A DNA stretch of 64,000 nucleotides from Kocuria massiliensis (GCF_900169715.1 NZ_LT835161.1:1045590-1109589); one strand, 5' to 3'. Shown: positions 1-7,666, numbered from the stretch's first letter. Made by a program: numbers and translations. The notes: generated by a model not told the origin, from the letters alone.

Positions 1-867
1 GATATTGCGGGACTCGCCTTGAAGTCTGGTAACGCCGCGATGTTGCGAGGTGGCTCGGCTGCCCTCGAAACGAATAAGACGCTCGTCGGCGTGATCCGAG
101 ACGCACTCGACGCCGCGGGGCTGCCCATGGACGCCGTGCAGTCGGTTGACGAGTACGGCCGCGACGGTGCCAACGCTCTGATGCTGGCTCAAGGCAAGGT
201 CGACGTCCTCATTCCTCGCGGAGGCGGCAACCTGATCCAGTCGGTGGTCCAGAACGCCCGCGTTCCGGTCATCGAAACGGGGGAGGGCAACGTTCACATC
301 TACTTGGACGACACCGCCGATGCCGAAAATGCGGTCCCGCTCGTCGTGAACTCGAAGATTCACCGCCCCTCCGCCTGCAACTCCGCCGAAACTTTGTTGA
401 TCCAAAAGGGATCGCAGGCGGCCGGCGAGGTGCTCAAGGGATTGTTGGACGCTGATGTCCGCCTCCACGTGGACGATGCGTCTGCCGAGCTTGCGGGCGG
501 GTTCTCAGATCGAGTGGTTGCGGCAACAGACGACGATTGGGATTCCGAAACGCTGGCACTCGAAATGTCGGTGAAGGTCGTCGATTCCATGGAAGAGGCT
601 CTCGAGCATATTCAGAAGTACTCGACTGGTCACACCGAACTCATCATCACTAACGATCTCCGTAAGGCCGATGAATTTGTGAATCGCGTTGATTCGGCGA
701 CCGTCATGGTCAATGCGTCCACGCGATTCACCGATGGCGGGGAATTGGGCCTCGGAGCTGAAGTCGGAATTTCCACGCAGAAGTTGCATGCTCGCGGACC
801 GATGGGCTTGGCTCAACTCACCTCGTCGCAGTGGGTGGTCCGGGGGCAAGGCCACGTCAGGGGCTAA
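1..867 (+). CDS. proA: Gamma-glutamyl phosphate reductase (ProA), 5' end cut by window
   Basis: NADPH-dependent reduction of gamma-glutamyl phosphate to glutamate-5-semialdehyde, the second step of proline synthesis, in the cytosol. The open frame runs from base 1 without a start codon, so the N-terminal part (roughly 130 of the family's usual 415-430 residues) lies outside the window; the TTG at 19 is internal. Visible landmarks are the aldehyde-dehydrogenase-like LKSGNAAMLRGG segment at the left edge, the nucleophile cysteine in RPSACNSAETLL, and the C-terminal GGELGLGAEVGISTQKLHARGPMGL block. The gene ends at TAA and is followed by a small membrane protein gene and nadD on the same strand. 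Confidence 0.96.
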   Translation, partial: DIAGLALKSGNAAMLRGGSAALETNKTLVGVIRDALDAAGLPMDAVQSVDEYGRDGANALMLAQGKVDVLIPRGGGNLIQSVVQNARVPVIETGEGNVHIYLDDTADAENAVPLVVNSKIHRPSACNSAETLLIQKGSQAAGEVLKGLLDADVRLHVDDASAELAGGFSDRVVAATDDDWDSETLALEMSVKVVDSMEEALEHIQKYSTGHTELIITNDLRKADEFVNRVDSATVMVNASTRFTDGGELGLGAEVGISTQKLHARGPMGLAQLTSSQWVVRGQGHVRG

Positions 868-941
868 ACTGGACGTGACCTCATCGCACCGGCATCACGG
901 CGGACGCTGGAATCGGCCCGTCGGAAGGGAAAAATAGGACT

Positions 942-1178
942 ATGCTCAACACCGCTATCCTCGCCACCGCAACATTGGCGGAAGAATCCGAAGGGTTTGA
1001 CCTCGGCATCCCCCATTGGTTGGTGGCTGTGATTTTCTTCGCGGCATTCTTGCTGATGGCCATCGTGACCATGTCGTTCTCCGGTCGCGGCATCCGCCGT
1101 GATTCGGTGAGCCCGTCGTCGCTTTCGCCGGAAGAAGTCGAGGCCATGACCGAATACCAGCAGAAGCACCGCCGCTAA
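942..1178 (+). CDS. Small single-pass membrane protein, function unknown
   Basis: A 78-residue protein with one hydrophobic segment (about residues 24-43, WLVAVIFFAAFLLMAIV) followed by a basic stretch (GRGIRR) and a hydrophilic C-terminus ending in QQKHRR. The positive residues after the membrane segment suggest a cytoplasmic C-terminus. The ATG is preceded by a purine-rich GGAAGGGAAAAATAGG. I recall small membrane ORFs between proA and nadD in related Micrococcales, which supports a real gene, but no function can be assigned. A GC-rich hairpin follows at 1195-1229, so it may form its own short unit. Confidence 0.75.
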   Translation: MLNTAILATATLAEESEGFDLGIPHWLVAVIFFAAFLLMAIVTMSFSGRGIRRDSVSPSSLSPEEVEAMTEYQQKHRR

Positions 1179-1194
1179 GGCCTTCGACGGAAGC

Positions 1195-1229
1195 TGGGAC
1201 CCCGCTTTGCACCGCCATACGGGGTCCCA
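1195..1229 (+). terminator. Hairpin, probable intrinsic terminator
   Basis: Ten-base-pair perfect stem (TGGGACCCCG / CGGGGTCCCA) with a 15-nt loop, 16 nt after the stop of the small membrane protein gene and just before nadD. The tail is TTCGCACATTTC, only weakly T-rich. Confidence 0.5.
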
Positions 1230-1241
1230 TTCGCACATTTC

Positions 1242-2021
1242 ATGAATCCTCATCTCACTACTGCCCCTGGCCATGGATTATCCGTTCCGCCCCGCAAGGA
1301 GGGGCGGACCCGCCTCGGCGTCATGGGCGGAACATTCGATCCGATTCACCATGGCCACCTGGTTGCGGCCAGCGAAGTCGCCTCGGTTTTTGACCTCGAT
1401 GAAGTGGTTTTCGTGCCCACAGGCGAGCCGTGGCAGAAAGCCGACAAGAAGGTGTCATCCGCGGAGCACCGGTACCTGATGACGGTCGTCGCGACGGCAT
1501 CGAATCCGCGATTTACGGTATCTCGGGTCGATATCGACCGCCCTGGGCCGACGTACACGGTCGATACTCTTCGAGACCTCCGTTCCCTTCGTCCCAATGC
1601 GGACTTGTTTTTCATCACGGGCGCAGATGCTATGGCGCAGATTCTTTCGTGGAAAGACGCCTCAGACATGTGGGATCTCGCGTATTTTGTCGGGGTCACT
1701 CGTCCCGGACACGAGTTGGCGGCGCCCTATCACGGCGAGGGTGTGGGATTGCTGGAAGTGCCGGCGATGGCCATCTCGTCGACCGATGTCAGGAGACGTT
1801 CCGCGGCAGGCAAGCCGGTCTGGTACTTGGTTCCCGACGGCGTCGTCCAGTACATCAACAAGTACGACCTGTATGATCCGCACGGTGAGACGGGAGACGA
1901 ACCGGACCGCCAGAACCCCGATCGCCTCCCGAGGGAACATGGGGGAGAAACCCAGACCGGTAGACTCAACAACGACGCAGTAACGCCGCGTCGAGCGGAT
2001 ATTTCAAGGAGCTTCAGCTGA
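1242..2021 (+). CDS. nadD: Nicotinate-nucleotide adenylyltransferase (NadD)
   Basis: Transfers AMP from ATP to nicotinate mononucleotide to make deamido-NAD, the penultimate step of NAD synthesis. The nucleotidyltransferase signature [12 protein letters not shown] sits at residues 29-40 and the second signature ISSTDVR near residue 187; TGADAM and the SWKDA segment lie between them. At 259 residues it is longer than the usual 190-210 because of a 22-residue N-terminal extension and a hydrophilic tail after KYDLYDP. No good ribosome site precedes the ATG at 1242, so the true start could be later. The TGA stop overlaps the probable CTG start of the next gene, suggesting translational coupling with that gene and rsfS. 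Confidence 0.94.
   Translation: MNPHLTTAPGHGLSVPPRKEGRTRLGVMGGTFDPIHHGHLVAASEVASVFDLDEVVFVPTGEPWQKADKKVSSAEHRYLMTVVATASNPRFTVSRVDIDRPGPTYTVDTLRDLRSLRPNADLFFITGADAMAQILSWKDASDMWDLAYFVGVTRPGHELAAPYHGEGVGLLEVPAMAISSTDVRRRSAAGKPVWYLVPDGVVQYINKYDLYDPHGETGDEPDRQNPDRLPREHGGETQTGRLNNDAVTPRRADISRSFS
2006..2011 (+). promoter_or_regulatory. Shine-Dalgarno site AAGGAG before a CTG codon
   Basis: AAGGAG lies inside the end of nadD, 6 nt before CTG at 2018, and no ATG, GTG or TTG occurs at a fitting distance. The next conventional start in the downstream reading frame is GTG at 2069, 57 nt away. The site therefore argues for CTG initiation of the following gene. Confidence 0.6.
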
Positions 2022-2893
2022 GTAGCAATCTTCCCACCACGACCGACATCACGTCGGACCCGGACAAGGTGTATGTGGCGGAGGACGGAACACAGGTTCC
2101 TCCGGCCCCGGAGGAGTACGGTCCCCGCCGCCTGGCCCGCTATCGTCGCGGGTATTTGGCCGAGGTCCGGGGAGAGCCGCCGCTGCATACCCAGGGCGTT
2201 CCGATTGTTCCGACGATCGAGCCCAGCCCGGACGTTTTGGAGATTCACCGCCGGTTTGAAGCGCTTTCACGTTCTCTGGAAGAGCACGGGGAGTTTGTCC
2301 AGTTGGGCGAAAACGCCGAGTTTGATGCGTTTATCGCCGAGGACGCCTCGGCCGTCAAGTTCCAAGAAGAGGATGTGCTGAACGCGGTTCAGCGTCACAT
2401 CTTGGGCGAGTCGGGGAGCGTTGCCGATAGTCCCAGCATGTCCATCAACCCGGCGCACCTCTCCGGGTTCAGTAGTACTGATATCAAGCGGGACTACGAC
2501 GAACACGTGTTGGGCCCGGTCACCACGGGGGTGCCCGTCGTCTTCGGCCCGGACGAGCCTCAGGTTCACAACGTTGCTGGGGGCGCGACCTTGCCGGACG
2601 CGACACCGGTAGAGTCCGAGTCGTCTGACGAACCTGACGTCACGTCCATTCCTTTGACCGCACCAACGACCGGTGGGAAGGAAGAAGAACCCCAGAAATC
2701 TACCGAACAGACGTCGGGAAACGCGGCTGCGGCATCTTCGGCGCGACCGGTTCGAGCGATGGACGCTCACGGCCTGGACTTGTCCGGCATGGACCGTAAG
2801 GCGCCAAAGTCTGGTTCCAAGATCGCCCTCTTCATCATCATTGCTTTACTTCTGATTGCGGCCGTCGTGCTGGGAATCATTTTCCTTCTCTGA
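2018..2893 (+). CDS. Hypothetical protein with C-terminal membrane anchor
   Basis: About 291 residues if translation begins at CTG 2018 (274 from the conventional GTG at 2069). I chose 2018 because a perfect AAGGAG stands 6 nt upstream and the codon overlaps the nadD stop as CTGA. The N-terminal region is charged and proline-rich ([22 protein letters not shown]), the middle is acidic and low in complexity ([10 protein letters not shown]), and the only hydrophobic segment is at the very end ([20 protein letters not shown]), so it looks like a tail-anchored protein with a large cytoplasmic domain. I recognise no enzymatic motif. Its place between nadD and rsfS is where other actinobacteria also carry a poorly characterised ORF. 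Confidence 0.8.
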   Translation: MSSNLPTTTDITSDPDKVYVAEDGTQVPPAPEEYGPRRLARYRRGYLAEVRGEPPLHTQGVPIVPTIEPSPDVLEIHRRFEALSRSLEEHGEFVQLGENAEFDAFIAEDASAVKFQEEDVLNAVQRHILGESGSVADSPSMSINPAHLSGFSSTDIKRDYDEHVLGPVTTGVPVVFGPDEPQVHNVAGGATLPDATPVESESSDEPDVTSIPLTAPTTGGKEEEPQKSTEQTSGNAAAASSARPVRAMDAHGLDLSGMDRKAPKSGSKIALFIIIALLLIAAVVLGIIFLL

Positions 2894-2925
2894 TCCGACC
2901 GCTTCTCGAGTCCCGAAAGGACACC

Positions 2926-3351
2926 ATGACAGCTACTCAAGAATCCATCGACGCCATCACCGTGGCCGCGCAGGCCGCTGAATCGAAGCAGGCCACGCAG
3001 CTCAACGCGTACGACGTCTCAGAGATCATGGGCCTCATCGACGGCTTCCTGATCGCCTCCGCGTCCAACGAACGCCTTGTGGATGCCATTGTTGACGAGG
3101 TTGAGGACCAGCTCCGTGAGCAGAAAAACCTGAAGCCGATTCGCCGCGAAGGCAAGTCCGGCGGACGGTGGGTCCTGTTGGACTTCGGTGACATCGTCGT
3201 CCACGTTCAGCACGAGGAAGAGCGCGAATTTTACGCGTTGGACCGCCTCTGGGCAGATGCTCCGCGCATCTCGCTGGGCGTGGAGAACGAAGTGCAGGAG
3301 GTCGGTGACCTTCCCGAGGCGACGGAACTGGCACCGGAACCTAAGTCCTAA
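2926..3351 (+). CDS. rsfS: Ribosomal silencing factor RsfS
   Basis: RsfS/DUF143 family protein that binds ribosomal protein uL14 on the 50S subunit and blocks subunit joining during starvation. The 141-residue protein shows the family core: DVSEIMGLIDGFLIASASNE, then VEDQLRE, and the WVLLDFGDIVVHV block near residue 85, followed by EEREFYALDRLW. The ATG is preceded by GAAAGGA at normal spacing, 32 nt after the upstream stop. The gene closes the nadD unit; nadD-rsfS adjacency is common in Gram-positive bacteria. The C-terminal 25 residues are acidic and variable. Confidence 0.94.
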   Translation: MTATQESIDAITVAAQAAESKQATQLNAYDVSEIMGLIDGFLIASASNERLVDAIVDEVEDQLREQKNLKPIRREGKSGGRWVLLDFGDIVVHVQHEEEREFYALDRLWADAPRISLGVENEVQEVGDLPEATELAPEPKS

Positions 3352-3383
3352 AAATTAGGTGGTGCAGATCACCGTTCACGGAT

Positions 3384-3413
3384 TTGCACAACTCGCGAAG
3401 GCTCTCATATAGT
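3384..3413 (+). promoter_or_regulatory. Sigma-70-type promoter of tRNA-Ala
   Basis: TTGCAC (3384-3389) and TATAGT (3408-3413) separated by 18 nt, with transcription expected about 45 nt before the tRNA gene. Confidence 0.6.
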
Positions 3414-3465
3414 AGAGGAGTTGCCGCGAGGCAAACACCAGAGATCATCTTCGTGATGATCACAT

Positions 3466-3541
3466 GGGGCTGTGGCGCAGCTGGTAGCGCATCTGCATGG
3501 CATGCAGAGGGTCAGGGGTTCGAGTCCCCTCAGCTCCACCA
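3466..3541 (+). tRNA. tRNA-Ala (anticodon GGC)
   Basis: The cloverleaf folds completely. The acceptor stem is GGGGCTG with CAGCTCC (one G-T pair), the D stem GCGC/GCGC, the anticodon stem TCTGC/GCAGA with loop ATGGCAT giving anticodon GGC, and the T arm AGGGG-TTCGAGT-CCCCT. Discriminator A is followed by an encoded CCA at 3539-3541. It reads GCC codons. The 3' end abuts remains of a recombinase gene on the opposite strand, so this tRNA gene has probably served as an integration site. Confidence 0.97.
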
Positions 3542-3860
3542 TAGTTGATGTATACGAACCCCCGACATGCGGAAGCGTGTCGGGGGTGAGTTCGTTGAAG
3601 GGCTCGGTACGGACGATGAGCTGTTCGTCTTCGCCGATGTAGATCTTCTCGAAGAAGTCTTGGTTCGCGAGACGCTTGGCTTCGTCGTCGGACGGACGGT
3701 ACATCGTGGCGCAGTAGGTCAGCAGCTTCATGGCACTGGATAGGTAGCTGCGTTGCACGGTGTACTACTGTGGTCGTTCTCGAGCTTGCGGTCGATTTCC
3801 GCGAGGCCGGCGCGGGTCCGGTCCTGTTGACGCTTGAGCGTGTCGAGGTCGAATGCGCTG
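3542..3860 (-). pseudogene. Large serine recombinase, C-terminal remnant
   Basis: Reading the minus strand from about 3860 gives a coiled-coil-like segment (FDLDTLKRQQDRTRAGLAEI...) that runs into a stop. After a shift of frame near 3745-3770 come SSAMKLLTYCATMYRP and then RLANQDFFEKIYIGEDE with RTEPFNEL. This order (coiled coil, then NQ.FF..IYI.ED, then EPF) matches the C-terminus of phage- and ICE-type large serine integrases as I know them. The recombinase catalytic domain is absent, so the gene is broken at both scales. The last frame reads on through the tRNA-Ala gene in antisense, which is typical of integrases whose gene end coincides with a tRNA attachment site. Confidence 0.6.
3559..3586. 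other. Perfect GC-rich hairpin behind tRNA-Ala
   Basis: Nine Watson-Crick pairs (CCCCCGACA / TGTCGGGGG) extended by three inner pairs (one T-G), closed by a GGAA loop. It starts 17 nt after the tRNA 3' end. There is no T-run, so it could be a tRNA transcript terminator, an attachment-site feature, or chance within the recombinase remnant. Confidence 0.45.
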
Positions 3861-4102
3861 CATTTTGCTGCGGCCGCCGCCGGGGATCGCTGACGACGGC
3901 GGTGACCTCACGGCCGTGCGCGAGACAGCTTGCCCTGCTCGGCCGCCGGCACCGGGAACGGCGATCCGAGCAAGTACGGGAGCTCTTGTGATGTCCGCTA
4001 AGACGTGACGGCGTCTTTGGGCAACTGGTTACTTCAACGATACCGAGAGCCCATGATGACTAATCAGGCAGGGGTCCGACCTGCGCTAATCGACGCCGCC
4101 TG

Positions 4103-4113
4103 CCCCCCCCCCC
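4103..4113. repeat. Homopolymer tract of eleven C
   Basis: Eleven consecutive C residues just upstream of, and in line with, the broken HxlR-type reading frame. Such tracts are slippage-prone and rare in the rest of the window. Confidence 0.9.
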
Positions 4114-4437
4114 ATCGGAATTCCCGATTCAGATAAGTGGCAAGGGGGTGGCATGATCGGCGTCTGTCTCCGCGTCTGGCCCCGATGTTTCACCGAACTG
4201 CGCTCGATGGTCGGCGTCGTCACAGCCAAAGTCCTAGCGCAGACCTTGCGTGACATGAAACGCAACGGCTTCATTACCCGTTGCGGCCTTCGCGTCAATC
4301 CTCCGCATGTCGAATACGAACTCACCCCACTGGAGGGGGGCGTTATGGACATCATCGACGCCGCCGAAACTCCGACAGCTGACCCAAATCGGCCCTCGGC
4401 GACTTTGTATCCCTATATAGTTATTGGATGGGAGTAA
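4105..4437 (+). pseudogene. HxlR-family transcriptional regulator, degraded
   Basis: From about 4132 the frame reads DKW, then after a poorly conserved stretch RCFTELRSMVG, KVLAQTLRDMKRNGFITR and PPHVEYELTPL. This is the winged-helix core of HxlR regulators (DKW...FxELRR...LTxTLRELExDGLV...VEYELTPLG). What normally precedes DKW (the conserved N-terminal cysteine segment) is replaced by a C11 tract, and the recognition-helix approach is altered. An ATG at 4153 gives only 94 residues without a complete first helix. HxlR proteins usually control a neighbouring redox gene, and the frame ends overlapping the FAD monooxygenase start, so it was probably that gene's regulator. Confidence 0.5.
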
Positions 4438-5945
4438 CTACTGAGACAGAAGTTCTCGTCGTGGGAGGTGGTCTCGTCGGGTTGGCGAGCGCCGCGTTCC
4501 TCGCGCGTCAGGGCGTGGCGACGACGCTGGTCGAGCGGCACCCCTCGACGTCCGTGCATCCGAAGGCTCGCTTGGTGACGGTGCGGAACATGGAGCTCTA
4601 CCGATCGATCGGGATCGAGAGCGCAGTCCGGTCCGCGGGGGAGCCGAGCAGCGGTTTCGTGGTGGCCGACTCCCTCTCCGGCGATTTGACCAGTTGGATC
4701 GCGCCGCCGGCAGAGGAAGTCGAAGCCGCCGACCTCAGCCCGACCACGCCCTTCTCTTGCGACCAGCAGCGTCTCGAACCGATCCTCCTGAACGCCGCGA
4801 GGGGGCTCGGAGCGGAAGTGCATTTCGGCACGACCGCCAGTGAGATCGCTCAACTGGCTGATGCGGTCGACGTCCGCATCGATGGACCGAACGGCGAGCA
4901 GACGATCCGGGCGCGGTTCGTGGTGGCCGCGGATGGATCCCGGAGTGGGCTGCGCCAGCAGCTCGGCATCGCGATGTCTGGAACCGAGGTGCCCGGCGAA
5001 TCCGTGAGCGCGCTCTTCCGAGCTGACCTGGAGCCCGCGCTCCGGGGACGCACTGCGGACGCGGTGTTTTGCCGTGCGGCGGGCGCATTCCTGTTCGCTC
5101 GCGGGAATGGTGCCGATCGTCGGTGGCAGCTGGGCACGTACGTGCGCCCCGAGTGGAAAGGCCGCGACCCCAGCGACCTCGCCGACGAGCTGACCGAAGT
5201 GCTGAGAGCGGCGACCGGGCTGCCCGACGTGCAGCCGGCACTGGAGGACATCGCGTTCTGGCGCACCGGCGCATTTGTCGCGGACCGGTTCCGGTCCGGC
5301 CGCGTGTTCCTGGTAGGCGACGCCGCGCACGTCATGCCGCCCTATGGCGGCCTCGGCGGGAACACTGGAGTGCAGGATGCGCACGATCTCGCATGGATGC
5401 TCGCGGCAGTCGTGCGCGGCAACGCCCCCGAGCGGCTCCTGAACCGTTACGAGGCCGAGCGTCGGCCCATCGACCAGCTGACCGTCGACCAGGCACTCCT
5501 TCGGTCAAGGAAGGCACCAGGGCAGGTGCAAGCCGACGGTCAGGTCGACGCGCTACGCCTCTCGCTCGGCATCCGCTACGGCACCGACGACACCGCCGGC
5601 TTCGACGACCCTGCTACGCCGACCATGGCCGATGGCACCCGCGCCCCGCACCTCACTCTGCGCGACGGGCGCAGCATCCTCGACCTGCTCGACTCCCGCA
5701 GCTTCACGCTTATCGCCGCGGACGATCTCGCGGCTGATGACCCGCGAGTGCACGCCGTGTCGGTCCACCCTGCCGACATTGACCCCCGACATTCGGCTCG
5801 GTGGGCGAGCACTTATGGTCGCGCTCCCGGCCACCTTCTCCGTCCCGACGGCATGCTGACGGGTGTCGTCACCTGCGCGGAGGATGTCGCGCGGCTCGTC
5901 GACCGCGCCCTGGCGATCACGCCCGGCTCAGCCGAGGCACGATAG
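4428..5945 (+). CDS. FAD-dependent aromatic monooxygenase (PheA/TfdB/MhpA type)
   Basis: Flavoprotein hydroxylase of 505 residues using NAD(P)H and oxygen; substrate not predictable. The dinucleotide motif VVGGGLVGL is at residues 11-19, followed by VERH. The FVVAADGSRSGLRQQLGI motif that contacts FAD and NADPH lies near 165, and the GD motif VFLVGDAAHVMPPYGGLG near 292, with NTGVQDAHDLAW behind it. The C-terminus keeps LLRPDGMLTGVV, the end of the thioredoxin-like domain of this family. No ribosome site precedes ATG 4428, but TATAGT lies about 9 nt upstream, so a leaderless transcript is possible. The gene is visibly richer in GC than its neighbours and sits behind a broken HxlR regulator in the tRNA-Ala island, so it is probably acquired. 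Related enzymes hydroxylate phenols, polyketides or rifamycin-like drugs. Confidence 0.88.
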   Translation: MGVTTETEVLVVGGGLVGLASAAFLARQGVATTLVERHPSTSVHPKARLVTVRNMELYRSIGIESAVRSAGEPSSGFVVADSLSGDLTSWIAPPAEEVEAADLSPTTPFSCDQQRLEPILLNAARGLGAEVHFGTTASEIAQLADAVDVRIDGPNGEQTIRARFVVAADGSRSGLRQQLGIAMSGTEVPGESVSALFRADLEPALRGRTADAVFCRAAGAFLFARGNGADRRWQLGTYVRPEWKGRDPSDLADELTEVLRAATGLPDVQPALEDIAFWRTGAFVADRFRSGRVFLVGDAAHVMPPYGGLGGNTGVQDAHDLAWMLAAVVRGNAPERLLNRYEAERRPIDQLTVDQALLRSRKAPGQVQADGQVDALRLSLGIRYGTDDTAGFDDPATPTMADGTRAPHLTLRDGRSILDLLDSRSFTLIAADDLAADDPRVHAVSVHPADIDPRHSARWASTYGRAPGHLLRPDGMLTGVVTCAEDVARLVDRALAITPGSAEAR

Positions 5946-5952
5946 GGCGACC

Positions 5953-6048
5953 ATGGACGACGTCGACCCGATCTGGCAGATCATCCGGGCGTTGAACCGC
6001 GCCATCGCCGAGCACGAAGCAGCCCAGCGAACAATGGTGCCTCGCTAG
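5953..6048 (+). CDS. Possible 31-residue ORF behind the monooxygenase gene
   Basis: An ATG 8 nt after the monooxygenase stop, preceded by AGGGCGACC, opens a 31-codon frame encoding a charged, helix-prone peptide (begins MDDVDPIWQIIRALNRAI). It may be a genuine small protein or the truncated start of a lost gene; composition is GC-rich like the monooxygenase gene. I do not recognise it. Confidence 0.25.
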   Translation: MDDVDPIWQIIRALNRAIAEHEAAQRTMVPR

Positions 6049-6757
6049 TCAGTGCAGGCAAGACGACGCTCGAAATCGTAGTGACGATAAAGTTGCAGGA
6101 GAGCTTTCCTGCGGAATAGGCGGCTGCGCTGAACTAAACATGGTAGCTGCGTCTTTCGAGTTGGTGAATGCACCGTCAACGAGGCGAGGATGGCCACGCT
6201 CTCCAGTGAGGGCGAGTGCGCAGGGGGGGGGCACTCCGTTATCAACCCCTGAAGACGGTGGTGTCTGGGTATCAACGCCGTACTACGACCTGATGATCGC
6301 CACCTGATACCGCTGCCGGCGTCGCGCTGGTTCGGGATCGGGATATGGTCAGATACCCGAGCCCATCACTGAAGCCGGGATGGTACTGCGAGTTCTGGAC
6401 GGACAAGGAGACGCAGGAAGCTAACCGGATCGCGCAGGTCAAGGAGACCCCGGGGTGGAGCCATAATTGCCCGGTCTTGTTTTCGCGTTGCCAGGAAAAT
6501 CCGACCGGTTATTAGGAACCGCCGTTTGTGGGGAAAAGGGGCGGTACCAGGCGGGTCTGGCACTCAACCTGAGATAGGCATAGCGTGGAATCACATCACG
6601 AGATGCAGGTCTGATCGGTGGTGTTGCTTTGGCACGAATACAGACGGCGACCGGTAAGGCCGAGCGTCAATGAAGTCACCGACACATGCCGTCTCTGTAT
6701 ACGGCCCTTGGGCCGCTGATAAGTCACATGCATCGCAGGCAACAGCAGGAGAGAACT
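6049..6757. other. About 0.7 kb without a recognisable gene
   Basis: No frame here has a good start with a ribosome site and a recognisable product. Two things stand out. One is a G9 tract at 6223-6231, flanked by GAGTGC and GCACTC that could pair. The other is a stop-free stretch on the plus strand around 6345-6510, which reads like part of a real protein (PGWYCEFWTDKETQEAN) without initiation. Both fit decayed coding sequence in an island. Confidence 0.5.
6223..6231. repeat. Homopolymer tract of nine G
   Basis: Nine consecutive G in the gene-poor part of the island, flanked by inverted hexamers GAGTGC / GCACTC. Confidence 0.85.
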
Positions 6758-7189
6758 TTGAGCAACGATTTCGAGCAGATGTTCCCCATAGGCGAGCCCA
6801 ACGAGGCCTTCGCCGAGTACTTCATCGGGCAGAGCTACCTCGCTCCGCTGACAGATGGCTCAGTCCCGGTCTCGAACGTATCTTTCCAACCTGGTTGCCG
6901 GAATAACTGGCATATCCATCACGGCGCTGACGGCGGCGGGGATCAAATTCTGCTGTGCACCGCCGGTTCGGGTTGGTACCAAGCGGAAGGCGAAGAGCCC
7001 ATCAGCATGGTTCCAGGCACTACGATCCGAGTACCGGCCGGGACAAAGCATTGGCACGGTGCGAAGGCTGACGCATGGTTCTCACACGTCGCGTTCATTA
7101 CGCCCGGTCAGGACGTCAGTAACGAGTGGCTGGAGCCGGTCTCCGACGAAGAGTACCGCGCTCTGCCCACCACGCAGGACGACGAATAG
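6758..7189 (+). CDS. Cupin-domain protein
   Basis: A 143-residue single-domain cupin. Start TTG at 6758 is chosen because AGGAG (6747-6751) stands 6 nt upstream; longer in-frame starts at 6686 lack a site. Cupin motif 1 is GCRNNWHIHHGADGGGDQ and motif 2 is PAGTKHWHGAKADAW; together they provide the histidines of the usual metal site. The region ahead, NEAFAEYFIGQSYLAPL, is typical of the cupins often found near carboxymuconolactone-decarboxylase-like proteins, where a role in small-molecule oxidation or isomerisation is assumed but rarely shown. It lies alone between a gene-poor stretch and the MhuD-like gene. Substrate unknown. Confidence 0.85.
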   Translation: MSNDFEQMFPIGEPNEAFAEYFIGQSYLAPLTDGSVPVSNVSFQPGCRNNWHIHHGADGGGDQILLCTAGSGWYQAEGEEPISMVPGTTIRVPAGTKHWHGAKADAWFSHVAFITPGQDVSNEWLEPVSDEEYRALPTTQDDE

Positions 7190-7371
7190 AGTCCCTTACC
7201 CGGTGACGGCTAGATGCCGGGAACATCCACAAGATTTGGTGCAGGCACCATCGCGTTGACCAGGCGCTTCCTATGGGCCGTCGCCGGGGCGCCAGGAAAG
7301 TGATCTACTGCATGGTGGGGCCGAAGTAGCCGACTTAAGCTCGGGTTATCGAAAGCTGCAAGGAGGCCGAC

Positions 7372-7656
7372 ATGACCGTCGTCAAGATCAATAGACTCTC
7401 CGTCCCCGAAGGCGTGGGCCCGGAACTTGAGCATCGATTTGCGGAGCGAAAGCACTCTGTGGACTCTGCACCCGGTTTTCAAGGATTCGAACTGCTACGT
7501 CCCGTTGGCGAGCAGAAGGAGTACTACGTCATTACTCATTGGGCCGATGAGTCTAGCTTCCAGAACTGGGCATCCCAACGGCAGGCACGGGATCCGAAGA
7601 CCACGGTGTCGACCTCGGAGGGAATGCTGGAGTTTGAGGTCGTCGATCTCGACTAA
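7372..7656 (+). CDS. MhuD/IsdG-like antibiotic-biosynthesis monooxygenase fold protein
   Basis: Ninety-four residues with a strong ribosome site (AAGGAGG, 6-7 nt before ATG). The sequence follows the mycobacterial heme-degrading enzyme MhuD closely: VVKINRLSVPEGVGPELEHRF, then APGFQGFELLRP, YYVITHW, FQNWAS and LEFEVV. The catalytic asparagine (KIN) and tryptophan (NWAS) equivalents are present. The segment between that tryptophan and LEFEV is about four residues shorter than in MhuD and contains no histidine, whereas MhuD-type enzymes have their proximal heme ligand there. It may therefore bind heme differently, or act on another substrate. It is convergent with the mntR-like gene and separated from it by a terminator hairpin. 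Confidence 0.82.
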   Translation: MTVVKINRLSVPEGVGPELEHRFAERKHSVDSAPGFQGFELLRPVGEQKEYYVITHWADESSFQNWASQRQARDPKTTVSTSEGMLEFEVVDLD

Positions 7657-7666
7657 TTCATGACAT

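Noticed and set aside
3405-3758. 117-residue minus-strand ORF as an intact protein
   Set aside because: Its second half is the antisense of tRNA-Ala (a familiar spurious translation), and its first half is only the C-terminal piece of a broken recombinase.
4413-5384. 323-codon minus-strand frame opposite the FAD monooxygenase
   Set aside because: Arises from high GC in the third codon position of the real gene; arginine/glycine-rich composition without a domain.
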